Source: Nitrososphaeria archaeon
GTDB lineage: Archaea > Thermoproteota > Nitrososphaeria > JACIWG01
Length of the DNA stretch: 30,403 bases
Assembly: GCA_014361085.1 (NCBI GenBank)
Contig: JACIWG010000002.1
Coordinates: 1 to 30,403, forward strand
Direction of reading: 5' to 3'
The notes beneath the pieces were generated by a model that was given only the letters and a program-made list of their open reading frames with translations, made no database searches and was not told the origin of the DNA. The translations under genes and the position numbers were made by a program. Positions 22,952 through 30,378 of this stretch are shown here, in pieces. The number at the start of each line of letters is the position of its first letter. Position 1 is the stretch's first letter.

Positions 22952-24274
22952 ATGACATACATCATTTTAGCATTTGAGATACATCAGCCGAGACGCTTGA
23001 ATAGAATGTTTCCTTACGAGAGAATAAAGAGGGTTGCTTTAGGAGAATCAGTTATGGAAAGATATTTTGATGACAAACTTAATAAGGAAATATTTGCTAG
23101 GGTTTCAAAAAAATGTTATAATCCAACTTTTGACATACTACTTGAACTTATAAAAGAAACTTCTGGGACGGATAAGCCTTTTAAGGTTTCATTAGGAATG
23201 AGTGGAATGTTCCTGTATCAGGCAGCCTTGTACGAGCCACAGCTTATAGAAAAATTGAAGGCGCTTGTCGCAACAGGTAACGTGGAAATTTTGGGGGGAA
23301 CATATTACCATTCCCTGGCATCATTATCAAATCTTGGAATGAACGAGTTCATGCAGCAGGTTAAGGAGCATAGGGAGCTAATAAAACAGGTCTTCGGATA
23401 CGAGGTTAAAGTCTTTGAAAACACAGAATATATTTATAATAATGAGATTGCAAAGGTTGTAGAAGGTTTAGGGTTTAAGGGTATACTTACTGAGGGTGTG
23501 CCAAAGATTCTAGAATGGCGTTCACCCACATACATATATTCAGCTGTAGGAACAGATAGTATAAAATTGCTCTTACGACACTATATATTATCTGATGACA
23601 TAGGATTCAGATTTTCATTAAAAACATGGAGTGAGTATCCGCTTACAGCTGAAAAGTATGCGACATGGCTTTCTCAAACAGGAGGGGACGTGATACTTGT
23701 GGCTGTAGACATTGAAACATTTGGAGAACATCATTGGAGTGATACTGGAATATTTGATTTCCTAAAATATCTGCCCAAAGAGGTTGCTAAAATGGGGAAC
23801 CTACAGTGGGCTACACCAACAGAAGTTATAACAAGCACACCATCTTCTGGAGCAATAAGCGTGCCAGTAGAAAAGACGATATCATGGGCTGACATAGAAA
23901 AGGATGTGAGCGCATGGATAGACAATTCTATGCAACGGATAGCATTCGATAGACTATACAAGCTTGAACCCTATTTGAGGGAAATAAATGATGCCGGTAT
24001 GTTCAAAATATGGCGATTTCTACAACAAAGCGACCACTTCTATTACATGTCAACAAAGGGCGGGTCGCCTGAAGCAGTACACAAGTATTTTAGCCCATAC
24101 AGTTCAGCCGCTGAAGCATACGCAACCTTCGACAGCATACTATCCGACTTTGAAGGAAAGATAGGAGCTCTATACTATAGGATAAAGAAGGCTAGAACAC
24201 CATCAACTCCAACAACCACAACAATGCAGCCTCAAACAAAATATCCTCCAACATATGGAACATATAATAAATGA
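22952..24274 (+). CDS. GH57 family glycoside hydrolase, alpha-amylase type
   Basis: A 440-residue cytoplasmic enzyme (no signal peptide) with the GH57 conserved regions. These are FEIHQP (region 1), GGTYYHSL (region 2), FENTEYIYNNEIA with the likely nucleophile E159 (region 3), and VDIETFGEHHW with the likely acid D253 (region 4). The GEHHW form of region 4 is close to the archaeal alpha-amylases of this family. It may degrade or remodel intracellular alpha-glucan. After the helical domain the chain ends in a Thr/Pro-rich tail of about 25 residues with TPTTTTMQPQ, an unusual low-complexity end for an intracellular enzyme. Confidence 0.92.
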   Translation: MTYIILAFEIHQPRRLNRMFPYERIKRVALGESVMERYFDDKLNKEIFARVSKKCYNPTFDILLELIKETSGTDKPFKVSLGMSGMFLYQAALYEPQLIEKLKALVATGNVEILGGTYYHSLASLSNLGMNEFMQQVKEHRELIKQVFGYEVKVFENTEYIYNNEIAKVVEGLGFKGILTEGVPKILEWRSPTYIYSAVGTDSIKLLLRHYILSDDIGFRFSLKTWSEYPLTAEKYATWLSQTGGDVILVAVDIETFGEHHWSDTGIFDFLKYLPKEVAKMGNLQWATPTEVITSTPSSGAISVPVEKTISWADIEKDVSAWIDNSMQRIAFDRLYKLEPYLREINDAGMFKIWRFLQQSDHFYYMSTKGGSPEAVHKYFSPYSSAAEAYATFDSILSDFEGKIGALYYRIKKARTPSTPTTTTMQPQTKYPPTYGTYNK

Positions 24275-24382
24275 ATATAGTTTAAACAAGTAATAAAAAA
24301 TGTATTATAAATTAATTTTATAAAAAATAATTTTTAGAAAAAACTTTTAACTTGAAACATTGGAGGATAGAACGTTTGGAAT

Positions 24383-25660
24383 ATGAGGATACTTTATGTT
24401 ATATTAGATGGTGCGGCTGACAGACCAATTCCCCAACTCAACTATATAACGACTTTAGAGGCAGCCTACACTCCAAACCTAGACTATTTTGCAAGAAAGT
24501 CAGTTGGAGGACTTGTTTATACAGTTGGAAAGGGTATAGCTCCGGAATCGGATATTGCAGTATATAGTATGCTTGGGTACAAGGTAAAAGAAGGATATGT
24601 TGGTAGAGGAGTTGTTGAAGCACTAGGTTCTGGACTTGAATTCTCTGATGGAAACCTAGCCTTAAGGGGAAACTTTGCTACAGTAAAAGAGGACATGAGT
24701 ATAGTTGATAGGAGAGTGGGGAGGTCGTTAACTTCTGAGGAAGCCAAAAATTTAGCTGAAGCAATAAATGATAAAATAGAATTATCTGATAAGAGAAAAA
24801 GTGTTACTGTTAAAGCAACTGTAGGCCATAGATGTGTGGTAGTTTTTAGGGCAGAGGATTTAAGATTAAGTGATAATATAACAAACACGGATCCCGCATA
24901 TCTTAAGGTGCATGGTATGGGTGTAGCAATTAAAGGGACAGAGAAGATGAAGGTTGCAAAATGTGAGCCATTGGATCAGACGATAGAGACGAAGGTTTCA
25001 GCTGAGCTAGTAAACGAGTTTACAGAAAAAGTGTATAATATACTGGTGAACGAGGAAGTAAACCGAAAAAGGAGACGGGAGGGTAAGCTTGAGGCAAACA
25101 TTATCCTATTAAGGGATGCTGGAAGCACGTTGCCAAAACTTACACCTTTAGAAGAAAAGTACGGCTTTAAGCCTGCAATAATTGCAGATATGCCGGTAGA
25201 GATTGGAATAGCTAAAACAATAAAATCTGACGTTTTCACAGTAGGGGCGCCGTCAGCATTTAAAGAAAAGGCTGAGAAGGCAGTCCAGTTGCTTAAAGAC
25301 TACGAACTCGTATACGTTCACCTTAAGGGACCTGATGAGCCAGCCCATGATGGAAACTATATTGCTAAAAAGAAAAGTATAGAGGAAATCGATAGACAAT
25401 TTTTTGGAATAGTAAAGGAGACTGTGAACTTGAAAGAAACTTTAGTGATCGTGTCATCAGATCATACCACCGCTGTAACATTAAAAGCCCATACCGATGA
25501 TCCAGTTCCATTCATCATCGCTTCAGAACTTTTTGGATGGGATGGTATCTGCAGGTTTACAGAAAGAGAGTGCTCAAAAGGCAGATTTGGAGTAATAGAT
25601 GATGGAAGCAGAATCTTATCTCTTACAAAATCACTTATTGAAAAGGGTGTAAGAGGATAG
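24383..25660 (+). CDS. apgM: 2,3-bisphosphoglycerate-independent phosphoglycerate mutase, archaeal type
   Basis: A 425-residue alkaline-phosphatase superfamily enzyme that converts 3-phosphoglycerate to 2-phosphoglycerate. The metal-binding VILDGAADRP near the N-terminus, GIAPESDIAVYSMLGY with the serine that carries the phosphate intermediate, VYVHLKGPDEPAHDGN, and VSSDHTT near the C-terminus match archaeal ApgM. The ATG at 24383 begins the conserved RILYVILDG. GGAGGA lies further upstream (24362-24367) than usual, with TTTGGA closer. It completes the link from the sugar genes to lower glycolysis. The upstream 108-base gap is AT-rich with TATA-like repeats and no gene. Confidence 0.95.
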   Translation: MRILYVILDGAADRPIPQLNYITTLEAAYTPNLDYFARKSVGGLVYTVGKGIAPESDIAVYSMLGYKVKEGYVGRGVVEALGSGLEFSDGNLALRGNFATVKEDMSIVDRRVGRSLTSEEAKNLAEAINDKIELSDKRKSVTVKATVGHRCVVVFRAEDLRLSDNITNTDPAYLKVHGMGVAIKGTEKMKVAKCEPLDQTIETKVSAELVNEFTEKVYNILVNEEVNRKRRREGKLEANIILLRDAGSTLPKLTPLEEKYGFKPAIIADMPVEIGIAKTIKSDVFTVGAPSAFKEKAEKAVQLLKDYELVYVHLKGPDEPAHDGNYIAKKKSIEEIDRQFFGIVKETVNLKETLVIVSSDHTTAVTLKAHTDDPVPFIIASELFGWDGICRFTERECSKGRFGVIDDGSRILSLTKSLIEKGVRG

Positions 25661-25724
25661 AAGAATACACTTTGATAAAAATTTAAAATTTTTTGTAAGC
25701 TATAAATTTTTAACAAAATTTTTA

Positions 25725-25739
25725 AGACATCAAATGTCT
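25725..25739. promoter_or_regulatory. Perfect palindrome between TATA box and start of the topoisomerase gene
   Basis: AGACAT and ATGTCT flank a CAA spacer, giving a perfect 6-3-6 inverted repeat. It sits just after an AAATTTTTAAG TATA-like box (25716-25726) and 14-28 bases before the ATG at 25753, at the expected transcription start. A protein bound here would block initiation. It could also be chance in AT-rich DNA. Confidence 0.35.
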
Positions 25740-25752
25740 GTGCCCATGCTAT

Positions 25753-27306
25753 ATGCGACAACTGGTACACCATGGCGTATACGTTCCAGAATACAGGCCT
25801 ATTGGATTAAGTGTAAAATATAATGGTAGAAGGATTGAACTTGATGCAGAAGCAGAGCAGATGGCTTTAGCTTTTGTTAAAAAATTTGATACCGTATACG
25901 TCAAAGACAAGGTTTTTGTAGATAATTTTCTTGAAGATTTTTGTAGAAAGCTGGAGATAAATAAAGTTAACGATTTAAATGAGATAGACTGGAGTGAAGT
26001 AGAAGATTATATTGTTAAAGAAAAGAAGTTGAAAGAGAATATGAGTAAAGAGGAAAGAAGAAGGCTTACAGAAGAACGTAAAAGAGTTCGTGAAAAGCTT
26101 AAGGAAAGATATGGTTACGCAATAGTTGATGGAAAAAGGATAGAGCTACAAAATTGGATTGTTGAACCAGCTGGAATTTTCATGTCTAAAGGCAGAAACC
26201 CTCTTAGAGGAAGATGGAAAAAGGCAGTCAACCGAAGTGATATAACATTAAATTTGAGCGAGGTGCCAGATGACCTTGATAAAGGATGGAAGAATATTGT
26301 TTGGAAAAGCGATTGCATGTGGATAGCCTGCTGGAGAAACCCCTTAAACGGTAAAATGAAGTATGTTTGGTTTTCACCCAAAAGTAGTCTAAGACAGGAG
26401 AGGGAGAGAGAAAAATGGGATAAGGCGATAGAGTTGGAGAAAAAGATTAAAGAGGTTGAAGCACATGTAAACAGGAACTTGAGATCAAGAGATATTTTGA
26501 GAAGAAAGGTTGCGACTGTAGTATACTTGATTAAAGAGACAGGAATAAGGGTTGGAGATGAAAGGATTGCTGGAGAAACTGGTACAATAGGATGTACAAC
26601 ATTAAAGGCGGAGAATGTGATAGTGGAAAAAGATACAGTCGTCTTAGATTTTATTGGAAAAGATTACGTGCATTGGCATCGTGAAATAAATTTACCCAGA
26701 AAGGTTTTAAAAAACATTGTTGATTTTATGGAAAAGGCTAAAGATAGACCTATATTTGATGGAGTAGATTCTGGCAAAGTTTCAAAGTTTTTGCAAGAAG
26801 TTGTTCCACACGTGTCGGCTAAAACGTTTAGAACAATGATAGCTGGACAAACTTTCAGGAAAGCGCTTAAAGAGACAAGAAAAGATTTTGGAAAAAACGA
26901 GTTCGAGAGCCTTATAAGGTTCAAATACATTAATTTGGCTGTAGCTAAGAGATTAAATCATAAAAGGAAAATTCCAGAAAAGTTTGAGGAAAGGTTAAAG
27001 AAGAAGAAGTTGAAGGTTAAAGATAAAGAGCTTAAGATTGAAAAAATTTTAAAGGAAATTGAGAATGCAAAGGAGAAAAGGAGAAGGTTGCTGGAGAAGC
27101 GTCTGAAAAAGGCAAGGTTAGAGTATAGGAAGGCTTTGCTTGAACTAAAACTTTACAGTGACACAGCAGAATGGAACCTTAATACTTCACTAACATCATA
27201 CATTGACCCCAGACTAGTTGTTGAGTATGCGAGAAAAAATAGGGTTCCTATAGAAAGAATATATTCAAAAAGTCTTAGAGAAAAGTTTAGTTGGACAATA
27301 AAATAA
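25753..27306 (+). CDS. DNA topoisomerase IB, eukaryotic type
   Basis: A 517-residue type IB topoisomerase that relaxes positive and negative supercoils by swivelling around a 3'-phosphotyrosine nick. All five catalytic residues are visible: R266 in GIRVGDE, K303 in LDFIGKDYVHW, R360 in TFRTMIAG, H403 in RLNHKRKIP, and the tyrosine Y483 in TSYIDPR. The N-terminal HHGVYVPEYRPIG block corresponds to the core subdomain of the human enzyme. A Lys/Glu-rich coiled coil (about 407-465) links the core to the C-terminal catalytic segment, as in eukaryotes. Among archaea this protein is known mainly from Thaumarchaeota and related TACK lineages. The start is ATG 25753; ATG 25746 is out of frame. Confidence 0.96.
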   Translation: MRQLVHHGVYVPEYRPIGLSVKYNGRRIELDAEAEQMALAFVKKFDTVYVKDKVFVDNFLEDFCRKLEINKVNDLNEIDWSEVEDYIVKEKKLKENMSKEERRRLTEERKRVREKLKERYGYAIVDGKRIELQNWIVEPAGIFMSKGRNPLRGRWKKAVNRSDITLNLSEVPDDLDKGWKNIVWKSDCMWIACWRNPLNGKMKYVWFSPKSSLRQEREREKWDKAIELEKKIKEVEAHVNRNLRSRDILRRKVATVVYLIKETGIRVGDERIAGETGTIGCTTLKAENVIVEKDTVVLDFIGKDYVHWHREINLPRKVLKNIVDFMEKAKDRPIFDGVDSGKVSKFLQEVVPHVSAKTFRTMIAGQTFRKALKETRKDFGKNEFESLIRFKYINLAVAKRLNHKRKIPEKFEERLKKKKLKVKDKELKIEKILKEIENAKEKRRRLLEKRLKKARLEYRKALLELKLYSDTAEWNLNTSLTSYIDPRLVVEYARKNRVPIERIYSKSLREKFSWTIK

Positions 27307-27310
27307 CGTA

Positions 27311-28426
27311 CTATGAAACAGGTTCATAAACTATGCCCAGCTTTTTCGCATAAGAATATGCTTCACTCATTTCCTCTGATGAAACACGCCTATAGAGGGA
27401 CTTATACTTTTGAGGAAACCTTTCAACAAGATAATCTGGATGATATTGGGCCATTATGTTCACCAAAACATCCGGAATATTTTCTGAAATCCATTTCAAG
27501 ATAGGTTTTGTACAACATTCAACGTGCCCAGGTAGGACAAGATGCCTTATAATCATGTCACCATTCTCGTATGCTATTAAATGATTTCTCGAAACTATTT
27601 CAAAATAGTTGTCGACTTTAGAAAGCGATTTCGCACAAACATTATTACCATACTTAAAGTCCGGAAGCCAAATGTCTATCACATCAGACAATAGTTTCAT
27701 TGATTCAATAGAACAGTACATGTTACTGTTCCACAACTGTGCAATATTATATTTCAAAAGCCTCATAGATTCTAGTATTGTATGCAAGTTCGGTGTAGGC
27801 TCACCGCCAACATAATTTATGTTTGGAGCACCACCATCTTTAAGCTCCTCACAGACTAGGGACAGCATTTTTGGAGAAACTTCAGCACCATTACTAGGAT
27901 TAGATGAGATATCCCAGTTTTGGCAATAAACACAGGGGCCAAAATTGCATCCTGCAAAGAAAATTGTTCCAGAGCCACCACGTCCTATAAGTGGACCCTC
28001 TTCACCAAAATGATGGAACCAAGTTGCAACCTTGGGCACATATCCTACACCGCAAAAGCCTTTAGAACCAGCCTTTCTGTTAACATAACATCTACGTTCA
28101 CAGAACACACAATGTTCTATAAGCCTTTCAGCCAATTCTACCTTAAGGTCCAAAAAGTTTGGTGAAACAGCATTCTCAAAATCTATCTTTTCAGAACCTT
28201 CAACAACACTCTTATACAATTTAAGAAACGAGCTTCTAGCCTTCTCATGCAGAATCCAAAGCTCATCTTCACTTAAACTGCTAAAATCTTCGACTTGAAT
28301 ATTTTTACAGATCAAAAATTTTGCAGGACGTTCACCCAACATTACATGCCTATACCATGAAAGCCTACGCTTAACTTCCTCATCAAACCATACTGTTTCA
28401 GCGTCAGGCCTAAAAACCCAAATCAT
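27311..28426 (-). CDS. Radical SAM protein of the PflA-like COG1313 group with a CX4CX2C cluster motif
   Basis: A 371-residue protein. After about 95 residues of helical N-terminus comes a cysteine cluster, HCVFCERRCYVNR with C106, C109, C113 and C125, as in the PflA-like COG1313 radical SAM proteins. The radical SAM motif follows as GCNFGPCVYCQNWDIS. Here the cysteines are C160, C165 and C168, spaced CX4CX2C, whereas the canonical spacing is CX3CX2C. The SAM-binding GGEP (residues 207-210) and later strands (WLPDFKYG, IIRHLVLPG) are intact. The substrate is unknown. A TATATAAAAA box about 28 bases upstream (28449-28458) suggests leaderless expression from ATG 28426. The gene ends four bases from the topoisomerase stop. 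Confidence 0.85.
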   Translation of the reverse strand: MIWVFRPDAETVWFDEEVKRRLSWYRHVMLGERPAKFLICKNIQVEDFSSLSEDELWILHEKARSSFLKLYKSVVEGSEKIDFENAVSPNFLDLKVELAERLIEHCVFCERRCYVNRKAGSKGFCGVGYVPKVATWFHHFGEEGPLIGRGGSGTIFFAGCNFGPCVYCQNWDISSNPSNGAEVSPKMLSLVCEELKDGGAPNINYVGGEPTPNLHTILESMRLLKYNIAQLWNSNMYCSIESMKLLSDVIDIWLPDFKYGNNVCAKSLSKVDNYFEIVSRNHLIAYENGDMIIRHLVLPGHVECCTKPILKWISENIPDVLVNIMAQYHPDYLVERFPQKYKSLYRRVSSEEMSEAYSYAKKLGIVYEPVS

Positions 28427-28483
28427 ACATCAGAAAATTGGTGGAAGTTATATAAAAATTCTAAGTCCTGATCCAATTTATCG

Positions 28484-28490
28484 TATAAAA
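28484..28490 (+). promoter_or_regulatory. TATA box of the zinc-ribbon / CinA-like unit
   Basis: TATAAAA within CGTATAAAATTTTTACC is a strong archaeal TATA box. Normal spacing puts the transcription start near 28511-28514, about 70 bases before the ATG at 28583. This gene would therefore have a long leader, unlike most genes in the window. Confidence 0.5.
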
Positions 28491-28508
28491 TTTTTACCAA
28501 AATGCTGT

Positions 28509-28567
28509 TCCCATAACTATATGGGAGTAGTAATTGTCAACCTTTTTTAAGAAGTTTAAGAAAGGTT
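28509..28567 (+). promoter_or_regulatory. Leader with two hairpins ahead of the zinc-ribbon gene
   Basis: Hairpin 1 is TCCCATA (28509-28515), loop ACTA, TATGGGA (28520-28526), a perfect 7-base stem. Hairpin 2 is AACCTTTTTTAA (28539-28550), loop GAAGT, TTAAGAAAGGTT (28556-28567), a 12-base stem with a single G-U pair. Hairpin 2 ends only five bases before the GGTG ribosome site at 28573-28576. If transcribed, it could control access to that site. Hairpin 1 lies at the predicted transcription start and might instead be an operator. No known riboswitch class is recognised. Confidence 0.45.
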
Positions 28568-28582
28568 TAGTTGGTGTAGAAT

Positions 28583-28783
28583 ATGGTGGAAAGGTGCCCA
28601 GAATGTGGGGCCATAATGTCATATGAGATTTCTACTAAAAATTATCTTTGCAAATCGTGCGGATTATATGCTACGAAAGAGCAGCTTGAAGAATTGCGTG
28701 AAAAAAAGAGACAGTCTGATGGAAAGGATAAGAAGAAGAGGCAGCAGAGTGAAATTTTAAGTTGGTGGCTTTCTAAAAAATAG
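28583..28783 (+). CDS. Small zinc-ribbon protein
   Basis: A 66-residue protein with one zinc ribbon, RCPECGAIMSY followed by YLCKSCGLY (CPEC and CKSC pairs), as in TFIIB-type or transcription-related ribbons. A highly charged helix follows (KEQLEELREKKRQ, KDKKKR), and the chain ends in ILSWWLSKK. The C-terminal WW and basic tail may be an interaction surface. Function is unknown. The ATG at 28583 has GGTG seven bases upstream. It ends six bases before the CinA-like gene, so the two are one unit. Confidence 0.8.
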   Translation: MVERCPECGAIMSYEISTKNYLCKSCGLYATKEQLEELREKKRQSDGKDKKKRQQSEILSWWLSKK

Positions 28784-28789
28784 TGGCAG

Positions 28790-29575
28790 ATGATTGGCCT
28801 TATGAACGTTTGTAGAATAGTATGCATAGGGAATGAACTTCTTATAGGAGAAGTTGTTAATACTAATGCAACATATATTGCTAGGAATCTGAATAGAAGA
28901 GGATATTTTGTAGACAGAATATTATGCATTAGAGACGAATATAATGAAATTTCATGGTCAATTAATGAAGCGATAAAGGATGGTGTTAATTACCTGTTTT
29001 TGACAGGTGGACTGGGCCCAACATATGATGATATAACTATGGAGAGTGTAGCGAAAACTCTGGGGCTAGAGCTTATCCTCCATCCTGAAACATTGAGGAA
29101 GCTGGAGGAACGTGCTAAGGCAAGAGGACACCCTTTAGCTGAAGCAAGCAAAAAGATGGCTTACGTGCCAAAAGAGGGTAGGATAATACCGAACAATAGG
29201 GGTGTAGCACCAGGTGTTGACATTAGCGTAAATGGGCTTAGAATATTCATATTACCCGGAGTACCCTCAGAAATGAAGAGTATGATAAGAGAGTATGTGC
29301 TTAAAGTATTACCTAATCTTGGAAAATATTATGAGAGAAAGTTGGTGGTTGAAGGGATAGGCGAATCCTGGCTCGCTGACACCATAAAGGAGCTTGCGAA
29401 AAAGTATACTGATATATATTTGAAGACGCATCCGAGACCATATAGGGGAAAATATAGGCTAATAGTACACATATACGTTAGAGATACACGGACACCTGAG
29501 GCAATAGAGCATGTGAAGGATGCGGTAAAAGTGATTGAGCAAAAGTTTGGACAGTACTTGAAGAGTATAAAATAG
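28790..29575 (+). CDS. CinA-like molybdopterin-binding-fold protein (MoCF domain)
   Basis: A 261-residue protein matching the N-terminal domain of CinA/COG1058. RIVCIGNELLIGEVVNTNA, LTGGLGPTYDDITMESVAK, NNRGVAPGVD and FILPGVPSEMKSM are the MoeA/MogA-like fold motifs. The NMN-deamidase domain of bacterial CinA is absent, as usual for archaeal members, leaving only the domain linked to ADP-ribose or nucleotide pyrophosphatase activity. ATG 28790 is adopted. ATG 28802 is equally possible and starts four residues closer to the first strand. Confidence 0.88.
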   Translation: MIGLMNVCRIVCIGNELLIGEVVNTNATYIARNLNRRGYFVDRILCIRDEYNEISWSINEAIKDGVNYLFLTGGLGPTYDDITMESVAKTLGLELILHPETLRKLEERAKARGHPLAEASKKMAYVPKEGRIIPNNRGVAPGVDISVNGLRIFILPGVPSEMKSMIREYVLKVLPNLGKYYERKLVVEGIGESWLADTIKELAKKYTDIYLKTHPRPYRGKYRLIVHIYVRDTRTPEAIEHVKDAVKVIEQKFGQYLKSIK

Positions 29576-29619
29576 TTTCTAAAAACTTTATATGAATCTT
29601 TAAGGTTTCGGAATAGAAT

Positions 29620-30378
29620 ATGTATGTAATATTTTTAACTGGAACAGCTGGTTCAGGAAAATCTACTCTCACATCAGTTTTAAAGAAATGGTATGAGGAA
29701 AGAGAATCTTATGCTATAACATTAAACTTAGACCCAGGCGCCATTAAGCTTCCCTATGAACCTGATGTCGACATACGCCAATACATTGACGTCCAAGAAA
29801 TAATGGAAGAATATGAGCTTGGACCAAATGGTGCCATGGTTGCCGCATCAGACCTTATAGCAGTAAACTTGGAGAAGGTTAAAGAGGAAATTGAAGAATA
29901 TAAGGCTGACTATGTTATAGTTGATACACCTGGACAGCTTGAACTATTTGCTTTCAGAGAAAGCGGACCCTATGTTGCACATAACCTAACTGGAGAAAAC
30001 AGGGTTGTACTTTTCCTATTCGACTTTACCATATCATCAACACCATTCAATTTTCTTTCCACAGCCCTATTATATAATTCTCTAAAGCTTAGATTGAACC
30101 TACCACAAATACCAGTGCTAACAAAGATTGACATGAACCGTAGAATGGCTAAAAAGATCATGGACTGGTGCACAGACCCACATACTCTAGAAAAGGATAT
30201 TCTGATGGAAAAGGGTGGAGAAAGATATCTTTTGGCTACCGAAATATTTAGAGCATTTTCAAGACTCTCACTAATACCTGTACCAGTACCTGTTTCATCA
30301 ATAACATGGGATGGAATGTTAAATCTTGGTTCAGCAATAGCAAACATTCTAAGAGGGGGGGAAGAGTATAGTGAATAA
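29620..30378 (+). CDS. GPN-loop GTPase
   Basis: A 252-residue GTPase with P-loop GTAGSGKST at residues 8-16, LNLDPGAIKLPYEPDVDIRQ, the family-defining Gly-Pro-Asn loop in LGPNGAM, the switch motif DTPGQLELFAFRESG, and the guanine-specificity motif TKID. Archaeal members form homodimers like Pyrococcus PAB0955. Eukaryotic relatives assemble RNA polymerase II, so a role in building complexes is possible. ATG 29620 is preceded by two TATA-like stretches (ACTTTATATG and TCTTTAAGG), consistent with a leaderless transcript. It ends with GGEEYSE. Confidence 0.94.
   Translation: MYVIFLTGTAGSGKSTLTSVLKKWYEERESYAITLNLDPGAIKLPYEPDVDIRQYIDVQEIMEEYELGPNGAMVAASDLIAVNLEKVKEEIEEYKADYVIVDTPGQLELFAFRESGPYVAHNLTGENRVVLFLFDFTISSTPFNFLSTALLYNSLKLRLNLPQIPVLTKIDMNRRMAKKIMDWCTDPHTLEKDILMEKGGERYLLATEIFRAFSRLSLIPVPVPVSSITWDGMLNLGSAIANILRGGEEYSE

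Noticed and set aside
24275..24382. AT-rich repeat-like stretch (ATTATAAATTAATTTTATAAAAAATAA) considered as a repeat element or CRISPR leader
   Set aside because: It has no regular repeat units or spacers; ordinary AT-rich terminator and promoter sequence is enough.
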